Positions 6,810 to 15,161 are shown, counted from the stretch's first letter. The stretch: 28,601 bases of DNA from CAVRZR01 sp964354215 (GCA_964354215.1 CAYGYT010000026.1:1-28601), one strand, 5' to 3'. The notes: generated from the letters alone by a model not told the origin. Made by a program: numbers and translations.

Positions 6810-7748
6810 TTACTGCTTGAGCCCGAGGCCCATGCCCTGGAGCTTGTCCTTGACTTCCTCGATGGACTTCGCCCCGAAGTTGCGGATGTTCAGAAGGTCG
6901 GCTTCCGAGCACTCGGTGAGCTGACCGATAGTGTTCACGCCCTGCCTCTTCAGGCAGTTGTAGGAGCGGACCGAGAGGTCGAGCTCCTCGATCGGCGTGT
7001 CGAGCACGCTGTCGGCTTCGTCGACCGCTGCCGAGAAGATGCCTTCGTCCGGCATCTGCGACACGGCTTGCTCAACGAACAGCATGACGTGCTCGTCGAC
7101 GACCTTGCCCGCGCGCGCAACAGCGTCGCTCGGGTCGACAGCGCCGTTCGTCTCCACCTCGAGGGTGAGCTTGTCGTAGTCGGTACGCTGACCGACACGC
7201 GTGTTCTCGACCATGTAGGTGCAGCGCATCACGGGGCTGAAGAGCGAGTCGACGGTGATGACCCCGATCGGATCCTCGGCGCGCTTGTTGCGGTCCGCCG
7301 AGACGTAGCCCCGGCCCACGCCGATGCGGATGCTCATCTCGAGCTTCGCGCCTTTGTTGAGCGTAGCAATGACATGCTCGGGGTTCACGAGCTCGAACTC
7401 GGCCGGTACGCGAAGATCGGCGCCGGTGACCACGGTCGCTCCGGTCGCGGACAGCGTGGCCACAGCGTCTTCGGCACCGATCCCGCTCTCGCGGAACACG
7501 AGGCCCTTGACGTTGAGCACAACATCGGTAACGTCCTCGCGAACGCCGTCGATGGCGGTGAACTCATGCTGGACGCCCTCGATGCGGATCGATGTCGCCG
7601 CGGCGCCCTCGAGGGACGACAGCAGAACTCGACGCATGCAGTTACCCAGCGTGTAGCCGAAACCGCGCTCGAGCGGTTCGACAATATAGCGTGCGACCCG
7701 GTCGTCGATACGGTCGACCGTCACCTGGGGGCGCATGAACTCTGTCAT
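6810..7748 (-). CDS. rpoA: DNA-directed RNA polymerase subunit alpha
   Basis: A 312-residue alpha subunit. The N-terminal domain includes RYIVEPLERGFGYTLGNCMRRVLLSSL (about 20-46), which mediates alpha dimerisation and beta/beta' assembly. After a short linker, the C-terminal domain (about 245-312) reads PIEELDLSVRSYNCLKRQG and NIRNFGAKSIEEV. It keeps the positions equivalent to E. coli Arg265, Asn268, Cys269, Gly296, Lys298, Ser299 and Glu302 that contact UP-element DNA and activators. It follows rpsD and precedes rplQ. This C-terminal domain is the comparison used for the RpoC tail described separately. Confidence 0.98.
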   Translation of the reverse strand: MTEFMRPQVTVDRIDDRVARYIVEPLERGFGYTLGNCMRRVLLSSLEGAAATSIRIEGVQHEFTAIDGVREDVTDVVLNVKGLVFRESGIGAEDAVATLSATGATVVTGADLRVPAEFELVNPEHVIATLNKGAKLEMSIRIGVGRGYVSADRNKRAEDPIGVITVDSLFSPVMRCTYMVENTRVGQRTDYDKLTLEVETNGAVDPSDAVARAGKVVDEHVMLFVEQAVSQMPDEGIFSAAVDEADSVLDTPIEELDLSVRSYNCLKRQGVNTIGQLTECSEADLLNIRNFGAKSIEEVKDKLQGMGLGLKQ

Positions 7749-7782
7749 AGAGTAAGCCTCCTTGGCTGTTCTCGGCGCTGTT

Positions 7783-8409
7783 CTACTTGGAGTACAGCTC
7801 GACGATGAGCTGTTCCCTCACGGGCGCGTCGATCTGCTCGCGCTCCGGGAGCGATAGTACTTTGCCGGACAGCTTCTCGATGTCGACCTCAAGCCAGCCG
7901 GGCACCTCGATCTTCTCCGACGCAACGAGCGACGTCTTGATCACGAGGAGGTCGGCGGCCTTGGCAGCGACGGCGACTGTGTCGCCAGGACGAACGCGGT
8001 AGGACGGGATGTCCACGCGGCGACCGTTCACGGTCATGTGCCCGTGTCGGATGACCTGCCGGGCCTCGTCGCGCGACTTGGCGAAACCGAGACGGTAGAC
8101 CACGTTGTCGAGGCGACTCTCGAGCAGCCGCAGCAGGTTCTCGCCGGTGATGCCGGACTGGCGGTTCGCCAGACCGTAGTAGTTGCGGAACTGCTTCTCG
8201 AGCAGCCCGTAGACGCGCTTCGCCTTCTGCTTCTCACGAAGCTGAACGCGGTACTCGCTGTCCCGGGGGCGCTTCTTGCCGGCCTGACCAGGCGGGTACG
8301 GCCGACGCTCCACTGCACACTTGTCGGTGTAACAGCGGTCACCCTTCAAGAACAGCTTGATTCCTTCGCGGCGGCACAGTCTGCAGTCCGCCCCGGTGTA
8401 TCGAGCCAT
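7783..8409 (-). CDS. rpsD: 30S ribosomal protein S4 (zinc-binding form)
   Basis: A 208-residue S4, a primary 16S rRNA-binding protein. The N-terminus holds four cysteines, CRLC (9, 12) and CYTDKC (26, 31), the zinc-binding C+ type. The S4 RNA-binding domain is seen at RLLESRLDNVVYRLGFAKSRDEARQ and HGHMTVNGRRVDIPSYRVRPGD. It sits in the usual rpsM-rpsK-rpsD-rpoA order. Confidence 0.97.
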   Translation of the reverse strand: MARYTGADCRLCRREGIKLFLKGDRCYTDKCAVERRPYPPGQAGKKRPRDSEYRVQLREKQKAKRVYGLLEKQFRNYYGLANRQSGITGENLLRLLESRLDNVVYRLGFAKSRDEARQVIRHGHMTVNGRRVDIPSYRVRPGDTVAVAAKAADLLVIKTSLVASEKIEVPGWLEVDIEKLSGKVLSLPEREQIDAPVREQLIVELYSK

Positions 8410-8430
8410 GTTCTGAGTTCCTTCCGGTAT

Positions 8431-8832
8431 CTACACGCGGCGGCGCTTGCGCGGCCGGCAGCCGTTGTGAGGGACAGGGGTGCAATCCTGGATGCTGGCG
8501 ATCTCCAGACCCGCAGCTTGCAGGGAACGGATCGCCGTCTCCCGACCGGAGCCGGGTCCCTTCACGAACACGGACACCTTGCGCAGGCCGTGCTCCTGCG
8601 CCATCTTCGCGGCGGCCTCGGCGGCCATCTGCGCGGCAAACGGCGTCGACTTGCGGGAACCCTTGAAACCAACGGTGCCCGCCGACTGCCAGGAGATCAC
8701 GTTGCCTTCCGTATCAGTGATGCTGATGATCGTGTTGTTGAACGTGCTCTTGATGTGCGCCTGCCCGACTGCAATGTTCTTGCGCTCGCTGCGCTTGAGC
8801 CGGGTGCGGGCGGTCTTCTTCTTGGCAGCCAT
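8431..8832 (-). CDS. rpsK: 30S ribosomal protein S11
   Basis: A 133-residue S11 of the small-subunit platform. A Lys-rich start (MAAKKKTARTRLKRSERKN) is followed by GQAHIKSTFNNTIISITD, and it ends with the invariant DCTPVPHNGCRPRKRRRV. The gene begins three bases after the rpsM stop. Length and motifs are normal. Confidence 0.98.
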   Translation of the reverse strand: MAAKKKTARTRLKRSERKNIAVGQAHIKSTFNNTIISITDTEGNVISWQSAGTVGFKGSRKSTPFAAQMAAEAAAKMAQEHGLRKVSVFVKGPGSGRETAIRSLQAAGLEIASIQDCTPVPHNGCRPRKRRRV

Positions 8833-8835
8833 CGC

Positions 8836-9210
8836 TTACTTGCCCTTCTTCTTCGCGCCGATCTGGCGGCGCGGGCCCTTGCGGGTGCGCGCGTTGGTAT
8901 GCGTGCGCTGGCCGCGGACGGGAAGACCACGACGGTGGCGAAGGCCGCGATAGCAGCCGATCTCCATCAGGCGCTTGATGTTCTGGCTCACTTCGCGGCG
9001 CAGGTCGCCCTCGACCTTGAGGTTGCGGTCGATGTACTCGCGAAGGCGAACGACCTCCTCTTCGGTCAGGTCGCGCACGCGCGTGTCCGGGTTGATACCG
9101 GTCTCGCGCAGGATCTGTTGACTCCTGGTGAGGCCGATGCCGTAGATGTAGGTCAGGCCGATCTCGACGCGCTTCTCACGCGGGAGGTCGACGCCTGTGA
9201 TACGGGCCAA
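8836..9210 (-). CDS. rpsM: 30S ribosomal protein S13
   Basis: A 124-residue S13 of the small-subunit head, which contacts the P-site tRNA and 50S bridge. It begins MARITGVDLPREKRVEIGLTYIYGIG, has GCYRGLRHRRGLPVRGQRTHTNARTRKG, and ends with the basic tail GAKKKGK. It lies 15 bases after rpmJ. Confidence 0.98.
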   Translation of the reverse strand: MARITGVDLPREKRVEIGLTYIYGIGLTRSQQILRETGINPDTRVRDLTEEEVVRLREYIDRNLKVEGDLRREVSQNIKRLMEIGCYRGLRHRRGLPVRGQRTHTNARTRKGPRRQIGAKKKGK

Positions 9211-9225
9211 TGCTTGTCCTCCTGC

Positions 9226-9339
9226 CTAGCCCTGCCGCTGCTTGTGGCGCGGGTTGTCGCAGATCACGAGCACCCTGCCGTGGCGGCGGATGATCTTGCA
9301 TTTGTCGCACATTCTCTTGACCGAGGGTCGTACTTTCAT
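9226..9339 (-). CDS. rpmJ: 50S ribosomal protein L36 (zinc-binding form)
   Basis: A 37-residue protein reading MKVRPSVKRMCDKCKIIRRH and then GRVLVICDNPRHKQRQG. Cys11, Cys14, Cys27 and His32 form the zinc site of the C+ form of L36. Start ATG at 9339 has AAAGGGA upstream. It lies between infA and rpsM as expected. The 115-base spacer toward infA holds a small inverted repeat (GGGTGT/ACACCC at 9422-9438) and nothing else recognised. Confidence 0.96.
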   Translation of the reverse strand: MKVRPSVKRMCDKCKIIRRHGRVLVICDNPRHKQRQG

Positions 9340-9454
9340 CGATGTCCCTTTCGGTGCTTCCTGCTCTATCTACTCGCCCAGCCGCAGGCGTGTTTTGTCA
9401 CTTCAGCGCTCACACGGAGCCGGGTGTGTCCTACACCCCGTTCGAACGTACGGC

Positions 9455-9676
9455 CTATTTGTAGCGATACGTGATGCGACCTCGAGTGAGATCGTACGGG
9501 GAGAGCTCCACGACGACGCGGTCGCCCGGCAGGATACGGATGTAGTGCATCCTCATCTTGCCCGAGATGTGGGCGAGAACCTTGTGGCCGTTGTCCAGCT
9601 CGACGCGGAACATCGCGTTCGGCAGCGGCTCGACCACCGTGCCTTCCATCTCGATGGAATCTTCGCGCTTACTCAA
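9455..9676 (-). CDS. infA: Translation initiation factor IF-1
   Basis: A 73-residue IF-1, the OB-fold factor that occupies the 30S A site at initiation. It has EGTVVEPLPNAMFRVELDNG, KVLAHISGKMRMHYIRILPG and the end SPYDLTRGRITYRYK. The start is TTG at 9676: AGGGAG lies six bases before it and the protein then begins MSKREDSIEMEG, matching the family; the open frame upstream has no homology. A promoter with -10 TATACT lies 38 bases upstream, so infA and the genes after it can be transcribed separately from secY-adk-map. Confidence 0.95.
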   Translation of the reverse strand: MSKREDSIEMEGTVVEPLPNAMFRVELDNGHKVLAHISGKMRMHYIRILPGDRVVVELSPYDLTRGRITYRYK

Positions 9677-9713
9677 ACAGTTGCTCCCTGATCGTACGAA
9701 GTCGCAAATGGTT

Positions 9714-9743
9714 AGTATAGACGAGCGTTCTCGCCAGCGTCCA
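9714..9743 (-). promoter_or_regulatory. Promoter before infA
   Basis: The minus strand has TGGACG (9738-9743; 4 of 6 to TTGACA), an 18-base spacer and TATACT (9714-9719; 5 of 6). Transcription would start near 9707, about 30 bases before the infA TTG. It lies in the 112-base map-infA spacer. Confidence 0.55.
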
Positions 9744-9788
9744 GGCATTTCTGCCCGTTTCTCGCAGACTAGAGCGCGTCGCGCGGCC

Positions 9789-10535
9789 TCATTCCTTCGT
9801 CAGCACGACCGGGCCCTCGGCGGTCACCACGACGGTGTGCTCGAAGTGCGCCGAAAGGGAGCCGTCCGCAGTCACGACCGTCCAGCCATCCGGAAGGGAC
9901 TGGACCGCCGCGCCACCGGCGTTGATCATCGGTTCGATCGCGAAGACCATGCCCTCTCTGAGTTCGGGACCCTTTCCCGCCGGCCCGTAGTTCGGGATCT
10001 GCGGCTCCTCGTGCATCGCTCGCCCGATGCCGTGGCCGACATACTCGCGCACCACCGAGAAGCCAGCGCCCTCGGCCACAACCTGCACTGCATGCGAGAT
10101 GTCGTACAGACGCTTGCCGGAGACGCACTGGCTGATGCCCGCCTCAAGCGAGCGCTCGGTCGCGTCCATCAGCCGCATCGCCTCGTCGCTCGCAGTGCCG
10201 ATGGGAAACGTCCGCGCCGAGTCGCCGTAGTAGCCATCGATGATCGCGCCGATGTCGATGGAGATGATATCGCCCTCGCGCAGCTTCACGTTTCCGGGAA
10301 TACCGTGAACGACCTGCTCGTTCACCGACGAGCAGATGCTTGCGGGGAATCCGTGGTAGCCGAGGAAGGCCGGCACCGCTCCCTCGTCTCGGATGGTCGC
10401 TTCGGCGATCGAATCGAGTTCCCTCGTTCGAACCCCGGGGCGCAGGGCTTCCCCCACAAGACGGAGAGCCCGGGCGGTTATCCGCCCGGCCTCTCTCATG
10501 AGCTCGATCTCTGACGGGGACTTCTGAACGATCAC
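9789..10535 (-). CDS. map: Methionine aminopeptidase type I
   Basis: Removes the N-terminal Met from new proteins. The 248-residue protein has the metal ligands Asp94 (SIDIGA), Asp105 (GYYGDSA), His168 (VGHGIG), Glu201 (FAIEPM) and Glu232 (FEHTVVV), plus the substrate His77 in VVHGIPG; no N-terminal extension, so type Ia. Start GTG at 10535 gives MIVQKSPSEIELMREAG, the usual family beginning. The nearest binding site GGAGGG lies 13 bases upstream, at the adk stop, a rather long spacing, so coupling to adk is likely. The gap to adk is ten bases. Confidence 0.96.
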   Translation of the reverse strand: MIVQKSPSEIELMREAGRITARALRLVGEALRPGVRTRELDSIAEATIRDEGAVPAFLGYHGFPASICSSVNEQVVHGIPGNVKLREGDIISIDIGAIIDGYYGDSARTFPIGTASDEAMRLMDATERSLEAGISQCVSGKRLYDISHAVQVVAEGAGFSVVREYVGHGIGRAMHEEPQIPNYGPAGKGPELREGMVFAIEPMINAGGAAVQSLPDGWTVVTADGSLSAHFEHTVVVTAEGPVVLTKE

Positions 10536-10545
10536 GATCTGTTGG

Positions 10546-11181
10546 CTAGCCCTCCAAAACGGCCTTGACGTCCGCGAACACAGTGTCCACGGGACGGTCG
10601 CCGTCGATCTCGGCCAGCACATGGGCCGAACGGTAGTAGTCGATGAGCGGCGCAGTCGAGCGTTCGTAGACGTCGAGGCGGTTACGCACCGTCGCTTCGT
10701 TGTCGTCGTCACGTTGGTAGACCTCGCCGCCGCATGCGGGACAGGTGCCCCCGGCGAGCGCCGACACGCTCGTGATCTTCCCGCACGCGCGACACGTGCG
10801 ACGCGATGTGAGCCGCTGCACGATGATCTCAGGATCCACCACGATGGCGATCGCCGAATCGATCTGCTTCCCCAAAGACCCGAGCGCGGTGTCGAGCGCC
10901 TGAGCTTGGACGACCGTTCGGGGGAATCCGTCGAGGATGAAACCCTTCTCGGCGTCGGGCTGCTGGAGACGCTCCTTGGCGAGCCCGATCACGACCTCGT
11001 CCGGCACGAGTTCGCCGGCATCCATGTAGCGCTTGGCCTCGAGGCCGAGCGGCGTGCCGTCGGCGACCGCCTTGCGCAGGATGTCACCGGTCGAGATGTG
11101 GGCGAGCCCGTACGTCTCGATGATGCGCTCTGCCTGTGTTCCCTTGCCGGCGCCCGGTGCGCCGAGAAGCACGAGATTCAT
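10546..11181 (-). CDS. adk: Adenylate kinase (zinc-lid form)
   Basis: Interconverts ATP, AMP and ADP. The 211-residue protein has the P-loop GAPGAGKGT (7-15), the AMP-binding STGDILR and DGFPRTVVQA, and a long LID with Cys130, Cys133, Cys147 and Cys150 (CRAC, CPAC) forming a structural zinc site, as in Gram-positive enzymes. ATG at 11181 is preferred over GTG at 11193: the shorter form starts MNLVLLGAPG like the family and has GGGG six bases upstream. It lies between secY and map. Confidence 0.97.
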   Translation of the reverse strand: MNLVLLGAPGAGKGTQAERIIETYGLAHISTGDILRKAVADGTPLGLEAKRYMDAGELVPDEVVIGLAKERLQQPDAEKGFILDGFPRTVVQAQALDTALGSLGKQIDSAIAIVVDPEIIVQRLTSRRTCRACGKITSVSALAGGTCPACGGEVYQRDDDNEATVRNRLDVYERSTAPLIDYYRSAHVLAEIDGDRPVDTVFADVKAVLEG

Positions 11182-11203
11182 CGGATACCCCACTCCCCCG
11201 TCG

Positions 11204-12454
11204 CTACTTGAAGAAGCCCTCGTAGTGACGCATCTTCAGCTGGCTCTCGAGCTGCGTCATGGTCTCGAGCGCGACACCCACCATGATGAGGATCGACGTG
11301 CCACCGAACGCCTGGAGCAGCGGCACCTCGGTGACGCTGAACAGGATCGTCGGACCGATGGCGATCGTCGCGAGGAACACGCCACCCGGCAGTGTCAGAC
11401 GGTTGATGACGTTCTCGATGTAGCGGACCGTCGCCGAGCCGGGCCTGACACCGGGAATGAACCCACCGTTCTTGCGCAGGTTATCCGCAAGGTCGATCGG
11501 GTTGAAGATGAGGGCCGTGTAGAAGTAGGTAAAGAAGATGATGAGTGCGAAATAGAGCACGTTGTGGAGCCAGCCCGAGGCGAGCATATCGCCGAGGGTC
11601 CGCACGACTTCGGGCGCGCCCGGCCACAGCGCGAGAATCTGCGAGGGGAAGAACAGGATCGCCGACGCGAAGATGATCGGAACGACATTCGCGGCGTTGA
11701 TCTTGAACGGTATGTACGTGCCCGAGCCGCCGTAGACCTTGCGACCAACGACGCGCTTCGCATACTGCACCGGTACTCGGCGCTGCGCCCGCTCCATGGT
11801 CACGATGGCCATGACGACGGCCACGGTGAGCACCAGCAGCGTGATGACCATGAAGGCGTTACCCAGCTGGATCGACGAGATGACCGTCTCGGGGAAACGG
11901 GCGACGATGCTTGCGAAGATGAGCAACGACATGCCGTTGCCAATGCCACGCTGCGTGATGAGCTCGCCCATCCACATGATGAGCGCAGTTCCCGCGATGA
12001 GCGAGATGATGATCACGAAGCCGTAGACAAGCGTGATCTGCATGTCGAGCGTCTGCCGGAAGATCGAGAGCAGTCCGAGCGCCTGCAGAAGCGCGATGCC
12101 GAGCGTCATGTACCGGGTGACCTGCGTAATCTTGCGCTGGCCAGTCTCGCCTTCCTTCGACCACGCCTCGATCTTCGGGATGACTCCCTGCAAGAGCTGC
12201 ATGATGATCGAGGAGGTGATGTAGGGCATGATCCCGAGCGAGAACACGGCGAACTTCTCGAGCGCGCCGCCCGAGAACAGGTTCAGGAGCCCGAGCGCAG
12301 CGGTGTTCTGCACCTGCTCCGAGATCGCGTTGATGTTCACGCCCGGAACGGGGATATGAGCGCCCACCCGGTACAGGGCGATCATAGCGAGCGTGAAGAG
12401 GATCTTGCGGCGAAGCTCCGGTACTCGGAACGCGTTCGCAATGGCAGTGATCAC
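11204..12454 (-). CDS. secY: Protein translocase subunit SecY
   Basis: The channel protein of the Sec translocon in the cell membrane. The 416-residue sequence shows about ten membrane helices, with RRKILFTLAMIALYRVGAHI at the start, the plug region LNLFSGGALEKFAVFSLGIMPYI (about 58-80), and the C-terminal loop region ending LESQLKMRHYEGFFK. The GTG start overlaps the rplO stop as GTGA. Length is slightly under the typical 420-440. Confidence 0.97.
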   Translation of the reverse strand: MITAIANAFRVPELRRKILFTLAMIALYRVGAHIPVPGVNINAISEQVQNTAALGLLNLFSGGALEKFAVFSLGIMPYITSSIIMQLLQGVIPKIEAWSKEGETGQRKITQVTRYMTLGIALLQALGLLSIFRQTLDMQITLVYGFVIIISLIAGTALIMWMGELITQRGIGNGMSLLIFASIVARFPETVISSIQLGNAFMVITLLVLTVAVVMAIVTMERAQRRVPVQYAKRVVGRKVYGGSGTYIPFKINAANVVPIIFASAILFFPSQILALWPGAPEVVRTLGDMLASGWLHNVLYFALIIFFTYFYTALIFNPIDLADNLRKNGGFIPGVRPGSATVRYIENVINRLTLPGGVFLATIAIGPTILFSVTEVPLLQAFGGTSILIMVGVALETMTQLESQLKMRHYEGFFK

Positions 12455-12897
12455 AGCGTCTCTACCGTCCCTCCGGCAGCCTCGATCTTCACCTTGGCGG
12501 GAGCCGACACCTTGTCGACCTTCACGGTCAGCGACTTCGTGAGCTCACCGTCGCCGAGCACTTTCACGGGAGCCGTGCGCGACTTGACCATACGCTTCTC
12601 GAATAGCGCGTCGACGTCCACAGTGTCGCCGGCCGAGAATGCGTCCTCGAGTCGCGAGACGTTGACGATCGCGTACTCCGTACGGAAGCGGTTCTTGAAG
12701 CCCGGGAGCTTCGGCATGCGCATGTGCAGCGGGTTCTGCCCGCCCTCGAAGCCGGGCCCCTTCCCGCCACCGGCGCGAGAGAGCTGGCCCTTGTCGCCGC
12801 GGCCGGCCGTGCTGCCGTGCCCGCTGGCGTTGCCGCGGCCGACCCGCTTGCGCTTCTTGCGCGAGCCCGGGGCCGGGAATAGGTCGTGAATCTGCAT
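12451..12897 (-). CDS. rplO: 50S ribosomal protein L15
   Basis: A 148-residue L15 starting MQIHDLFPAPGSRKKRKRVGRG, with the Gly-rich rRNA-threading segment (SGHGSTAGRGDKGQ, GGGKGPGFEGGQNPLHMRMP) and a globular C-terminal half. It is translationally coupled to secY through a GTGA overlap. Upstream lies a 122-base spacer with a hairpin. The best binding site AAGGAG is 11 bases from the ATG. Confidence 0.96.
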   Translation of the reverse strand: MQIHDLFPAPGSRKKRKRVGRGNASGHGSTAGRGDKGQLSRAGGGKGPGFEGGQNPLHMRMPKLPGFKNRFRTEYAIVNVSRLEDAFSAGDTVDVDALFEKRMVKSRTAPVKVLGDGELTKSLTVKVDKVSAPAKVKIEAAGGTVETL

Positions 12898-12923
12898 AGG
12901 TACGTTCGCTCCTTCGTTCGCTG

Positions 12924-12944
12924 CCGAAGGGCCTCGCCCTCCGG
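12924..12944 (-). promoter_or_regulatory. Hairpin in the long spacer upstream of rplO
   Basis: A 9-bp stem (12924-12932 with 12936-12944, one G-U pair) with a three-base loop lies in the 122-base rpmD-rplO spacer. There is no U tract. Neighbouring GCCGGC palindromes could add further pairing. Role unknown; an RNA processing or translational control site is possible. Confidence 0.4.
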
Positions 12945-13019
12945 TGCCGGCCGCTCGCCGCCGGCTGACTCTCGCTCGTGCGCTCGTCCGCCGCGTCGGT
13001 GCGCGGCCACGACCAGCGG

Positions 13020-13223
13020 CTAGAGCTCCTCCACGTTGACGAGATGCTTGACCTTGAACAGCATCCCGCGAATCGTCGGCGTGTCGACGTGTTCGGCCGT
13101 GTCGTTGATGCGCTTCAGACCGAGCGCACGAACGGTGGCGCGCTGGTCGGCGGGCCTGCCGATGACACTGCGCACCTGCGTGACCTTGAGCGTCTTCTTC
13201 GCCGCTGCCTTCTTAGCTGGCAT
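13020..13223 (-). CDS. rpmD: 50S ribosomal protein L30
   Basis: A 67-residue L30. The family core starts at LKVTQVRSVIGRPADQRATV and continues LGLKRINDTAEHVDTPTIRGM. About ten extra Ala/Lys residues (MPAKKAAAKK) precede it. The start at 13223 lies 11 bases inside rpsE and has GGAGG nine bases upstream, which supports the extended N-terminus. No in-frame start nearer the core has a better site. Confidence 0.94.
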   Translation of the reverse strand: MPAKKAAAKKTLKVTQVRSVIGRPADQRATVRALGLKRINDTAEHVDTPTIRGMLFKVKHLVNVEEL

Positions 13224-13737
13224 CGACCTTGTCCTCCCACCCGTACATCTGGCCCACGGTCATGCCGCGACGGCGCGCGACATCCTGCGGGCTCGAAAGC
13301 GACTTCAGCCCCTCGGCGGCAGCCTTGACCATGTTGAGCGCGTTGTCGCTGCCGAGCGACTTGGACAGCACGTCGCGGATACCCGCGAGCTCGAGGAGCG
13401 CGCGAACCGGGCCGCCCGCGATGATACCCGTACCGGGGCTGGCCGGCTTGAGCATGACCTTTCCGGCACCGAACTCGCCGAGGACGGCATGTGGAATGGT
13501 GCTCTCGCTCAGAGGCACCTTGAACATGTTCTTCTTGGCGTCCTCGATGCCCTTCTTGATTGCGACGGGCACTTCAGCGGACTTGCCCATGCCGACGCCG
13601 ACACTGCCGGCGCCATCGCCCACGACCACAAGCGCAGTCAGCGAGAAGCGGCGTCCACCCTTGACGACCTTCGAGACGCGGTTGATGTAGACGACCTTCT
13701 CCTGCAGTTCGGAGACCGGGGCCTCTCTACGTGCCAT
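13213..13737 (-). CDS. rpsE: 30S ribosomal protein S5
   Basis: A 174-residue S5. The double-stranded RNA-binding N-terminal domain (EKVVYINRVSKVVKGGRRFSL, VGMGKSAEVPVAIKKGIEDAK) is followed by the C-terminal domain with SPGTGIIAGGPVRALLELAGI. S5 acts in decoding accuracy at the mRNA entry site. It follows rplR and overlaps rpmD by 11 bases. Confidence 0.97.
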   Translation of the reverse strand: MARREAPVSELQEKVVYINRVSKVVKGGRRFSLTALVVVGDGAGSVGVGMGKSAEVPVAIKKGIEDAKKNMFKVPLSESTIPHAVLGEFGAGKVMLKPASPGTGIIAGGPVRALLELAGIRDVLSKSLGSDNALNMVKAAAEGLKSLSSPQDVARRRGMTVGQMYGWEDKVDAS

Positions 13738-13754
13738 CCGAATCCTCCCTTTGT

Positions 13755-14123
13755 CTAGAACGTAAGACCGGCGCTACGGGCGCCTTCGGCAAGTGCTTTC
13801 ACGCGACCGTGGTAGAGACGCCCACCGCGGTCGAAGACGATCTCGGTAAGACCAGCCTCGACCGCACGCCTGCCCACGGCCTCGCCCACAGCGCGCGCGG
13901 CGTCGGTGGTCGAACCCGTCTTGAGCGCCGTCTTGAGCTCTGGATCCACGCTTGAAGCCGAGACCATGGTGCGGCCCGAGGCATCGTCGATGATCTGAGC
14001 GTAGATGTGCGCGTTCGTGCGGCTGACGCACAGGCGCGGTCGGGCGGCCGTGCCGCTCACCTTGCCGCGAACCCGGCGGTGGCGCCGCTCGAGGTTCGCC
14101 CTCTTCGCCTTTAGCTTGTCCAT
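13755..14123 (-). CDS. rplR: 50S ribosomal protein L18
   Basis: A 122-residue L18, a 5S rRNA-binding protein. It has the basic N-terminal segment ANLERRHRRVRGKVSGTAARPRL and the conserved SRTNAHIYAQIIDD, and ends with the family motif FDRGGRLYHGRVKALAEGAR. It lies between rplF and rpsE with short spacers. Confidence 0.97.
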   Translation of the reverse strand: MDKLKAKRANLERRHRRVRGKVSGTAARPRLCVSRTNAHIYAQIIDDASGRTMVSASSVDPELKTALKTGSTTDAARAVGEAVGRRAVEAGLTEIVFDRGGRLYHGRVKALAEGARSAGLTF

Positions 14124-14193
14124 GACTTCTCAGCTCTCCTCATTATGCTGCGGACCCACGCCCGCGTACGCGCCGGTCGCCCGGCGAACTCTA

Positions 14194-14730
14194 CTACTTG
14201 GCGGCCTTGCCGAGCTTGCGCCGTACGTACTCGCCCTCATAGCGCACACCCTTGCCCTTGTAGGGCTCCGGCGGCCGCCATCCGCGAATCTCGGCGGCTA
14301 CTTGGCCGACACGCTGCTTGTCGGTCCCGCGCACCGTGACCCTCGTGGGTGCAGGGACCTCGAACGTGATCCCCGGCTCGGCGATGATGAGCACCGGGTG
14401 GCTGAACCCGAGCTGCATCTCGAGGTCGCTTCCCTTGAGGGCGGCACGGTAGCCTACGCCGACGATCTCGAGGTTCTTGGAGAACCCCTGGGACACGCCG
14501 GTCACCATGTTCGCAATGAGCGTGCGCGTCAGACCGTGCAGCGAGCGGTGCTGCCGCGCGTCGCTGGGTCGCGTGACCCAGACCTGACCGTCCTCGAGCT
14601 CGATGGACATGTCCTCGTTGAACGTAGAGCTCAGCTCGCCCTTCGGCCCCTTGACGCTGACCGAGGAGCCTTCGATTCTCACCTCGACCCCGGAGGGGAC
14701 CGGGATGGGCTGCTTGCCGATACGAGACAC
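14194..14730 (-). CDS. rplF: 50S ribosomal protein L6
   Basis: A 178-residue L6 near the factor-binding site. It starts MSRIGKQPIPVPSGVEVRIEG and contains LRGTDKQRVGQVAAEIR-like segment (VRGTDKQRVGQVAAEIRGWR) followed by PPEPYKGKGVRYEGE near the end, the L6 signature. Length is typical. Confidence 0.97.
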   Translation of the reverse strand: MSRIGKQPIPVPSGVEVRIEGSSVSVKGPKGELSSTFNEDMSIELEDGQVWVTRPSDARQHRSLHGLTRTLIANMVTGVSQGFSKNLEIVGVGYRAALKGSDLEMQLGFSHPVLIIAEPGITFEVPAPTRVTVRGTDKQRVGQVAAEIRGWRPPEPYKGKGVRYEGEYVRRKLGKAAK

Positions 14731-14762
14731 GGCGATCGCTCCTTTCCTTCAGTCCTGTCCGG

Positions 14763-15161
14763 TTACCAGATGTAGGCGATGACCTCGCCGCCGACGCCCG
14801 CCTTGCGCGCGTCGCGGTCGGTCATCACACCACTTGACGTGGAGACAACGGCGATGCCGAGTCCGCCCAGAACGCGGGGCATCTCATCCTTCTTCGCATA
14901 TACGCGCAGGCCAGGCTTGCTGATGCGGCGCAGGCCGGTGAGTGTGCGCTCCTTGCGAGCGCCGTACTTCAGAGTGATCTCGAGCGTCGCCTGCGGCTCG
15001 CCCGGGACGACGCGGTAGTCCGTCACGTAGCCCTCTTGCTTGAGGATGCGCGCAATCTCGACGAGCTTGCGCGAAGAGGGCATAGCCACCGTCTGCTTGA
15101 ACGCCGCGTTCGCGTTACGGACGCGGGTCAGCATATCGGCGATGGGGTCTGTCATGCTCAT
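14763..15161 (-). CDS. rpsH: 30S ribosomal protein S8
   Basis: A 132-residue S8, a central-domain 16S rRNA binder and, in E. coli, the repressor of the spc operon. It begins MSMTDPIADMLTRVRNANAAF and ends with GVMTDRDARKAGVGGEVIAYIW; the motif VVSTSSGVMTD is conserved. The first ATG has AGGAGG eight bases upstream. The 102-base spacer before it carries two small hairpins. Confidence 0.97.
   Translation of the reverse strand: MSMTDPIADMLTRVRNANAAFKQTVAMPSSRKLVEIARILKQEGYVTDYRVVPGEPQATLEITLKYGARKERTLTGLRRISKPGLRVYAKKDEMPRVLGGLGIAVVSTSSGVMTDRDARKAGVGGEVIAYIW

Noticed and set aside
8038..9474. Long plus-strand open frame opposite rpsD, rpsK, rpsM and rpmJ
   Set aside because: Spans several certain genes on the other strand and shows no family motif.
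11033..12889. Very long open frame on the plus strand opposite secY and rplO
   Set aside because: It is antisense to two clear genes, is highly charged with no recognisable fold, and arises from GC-rich codon bias.
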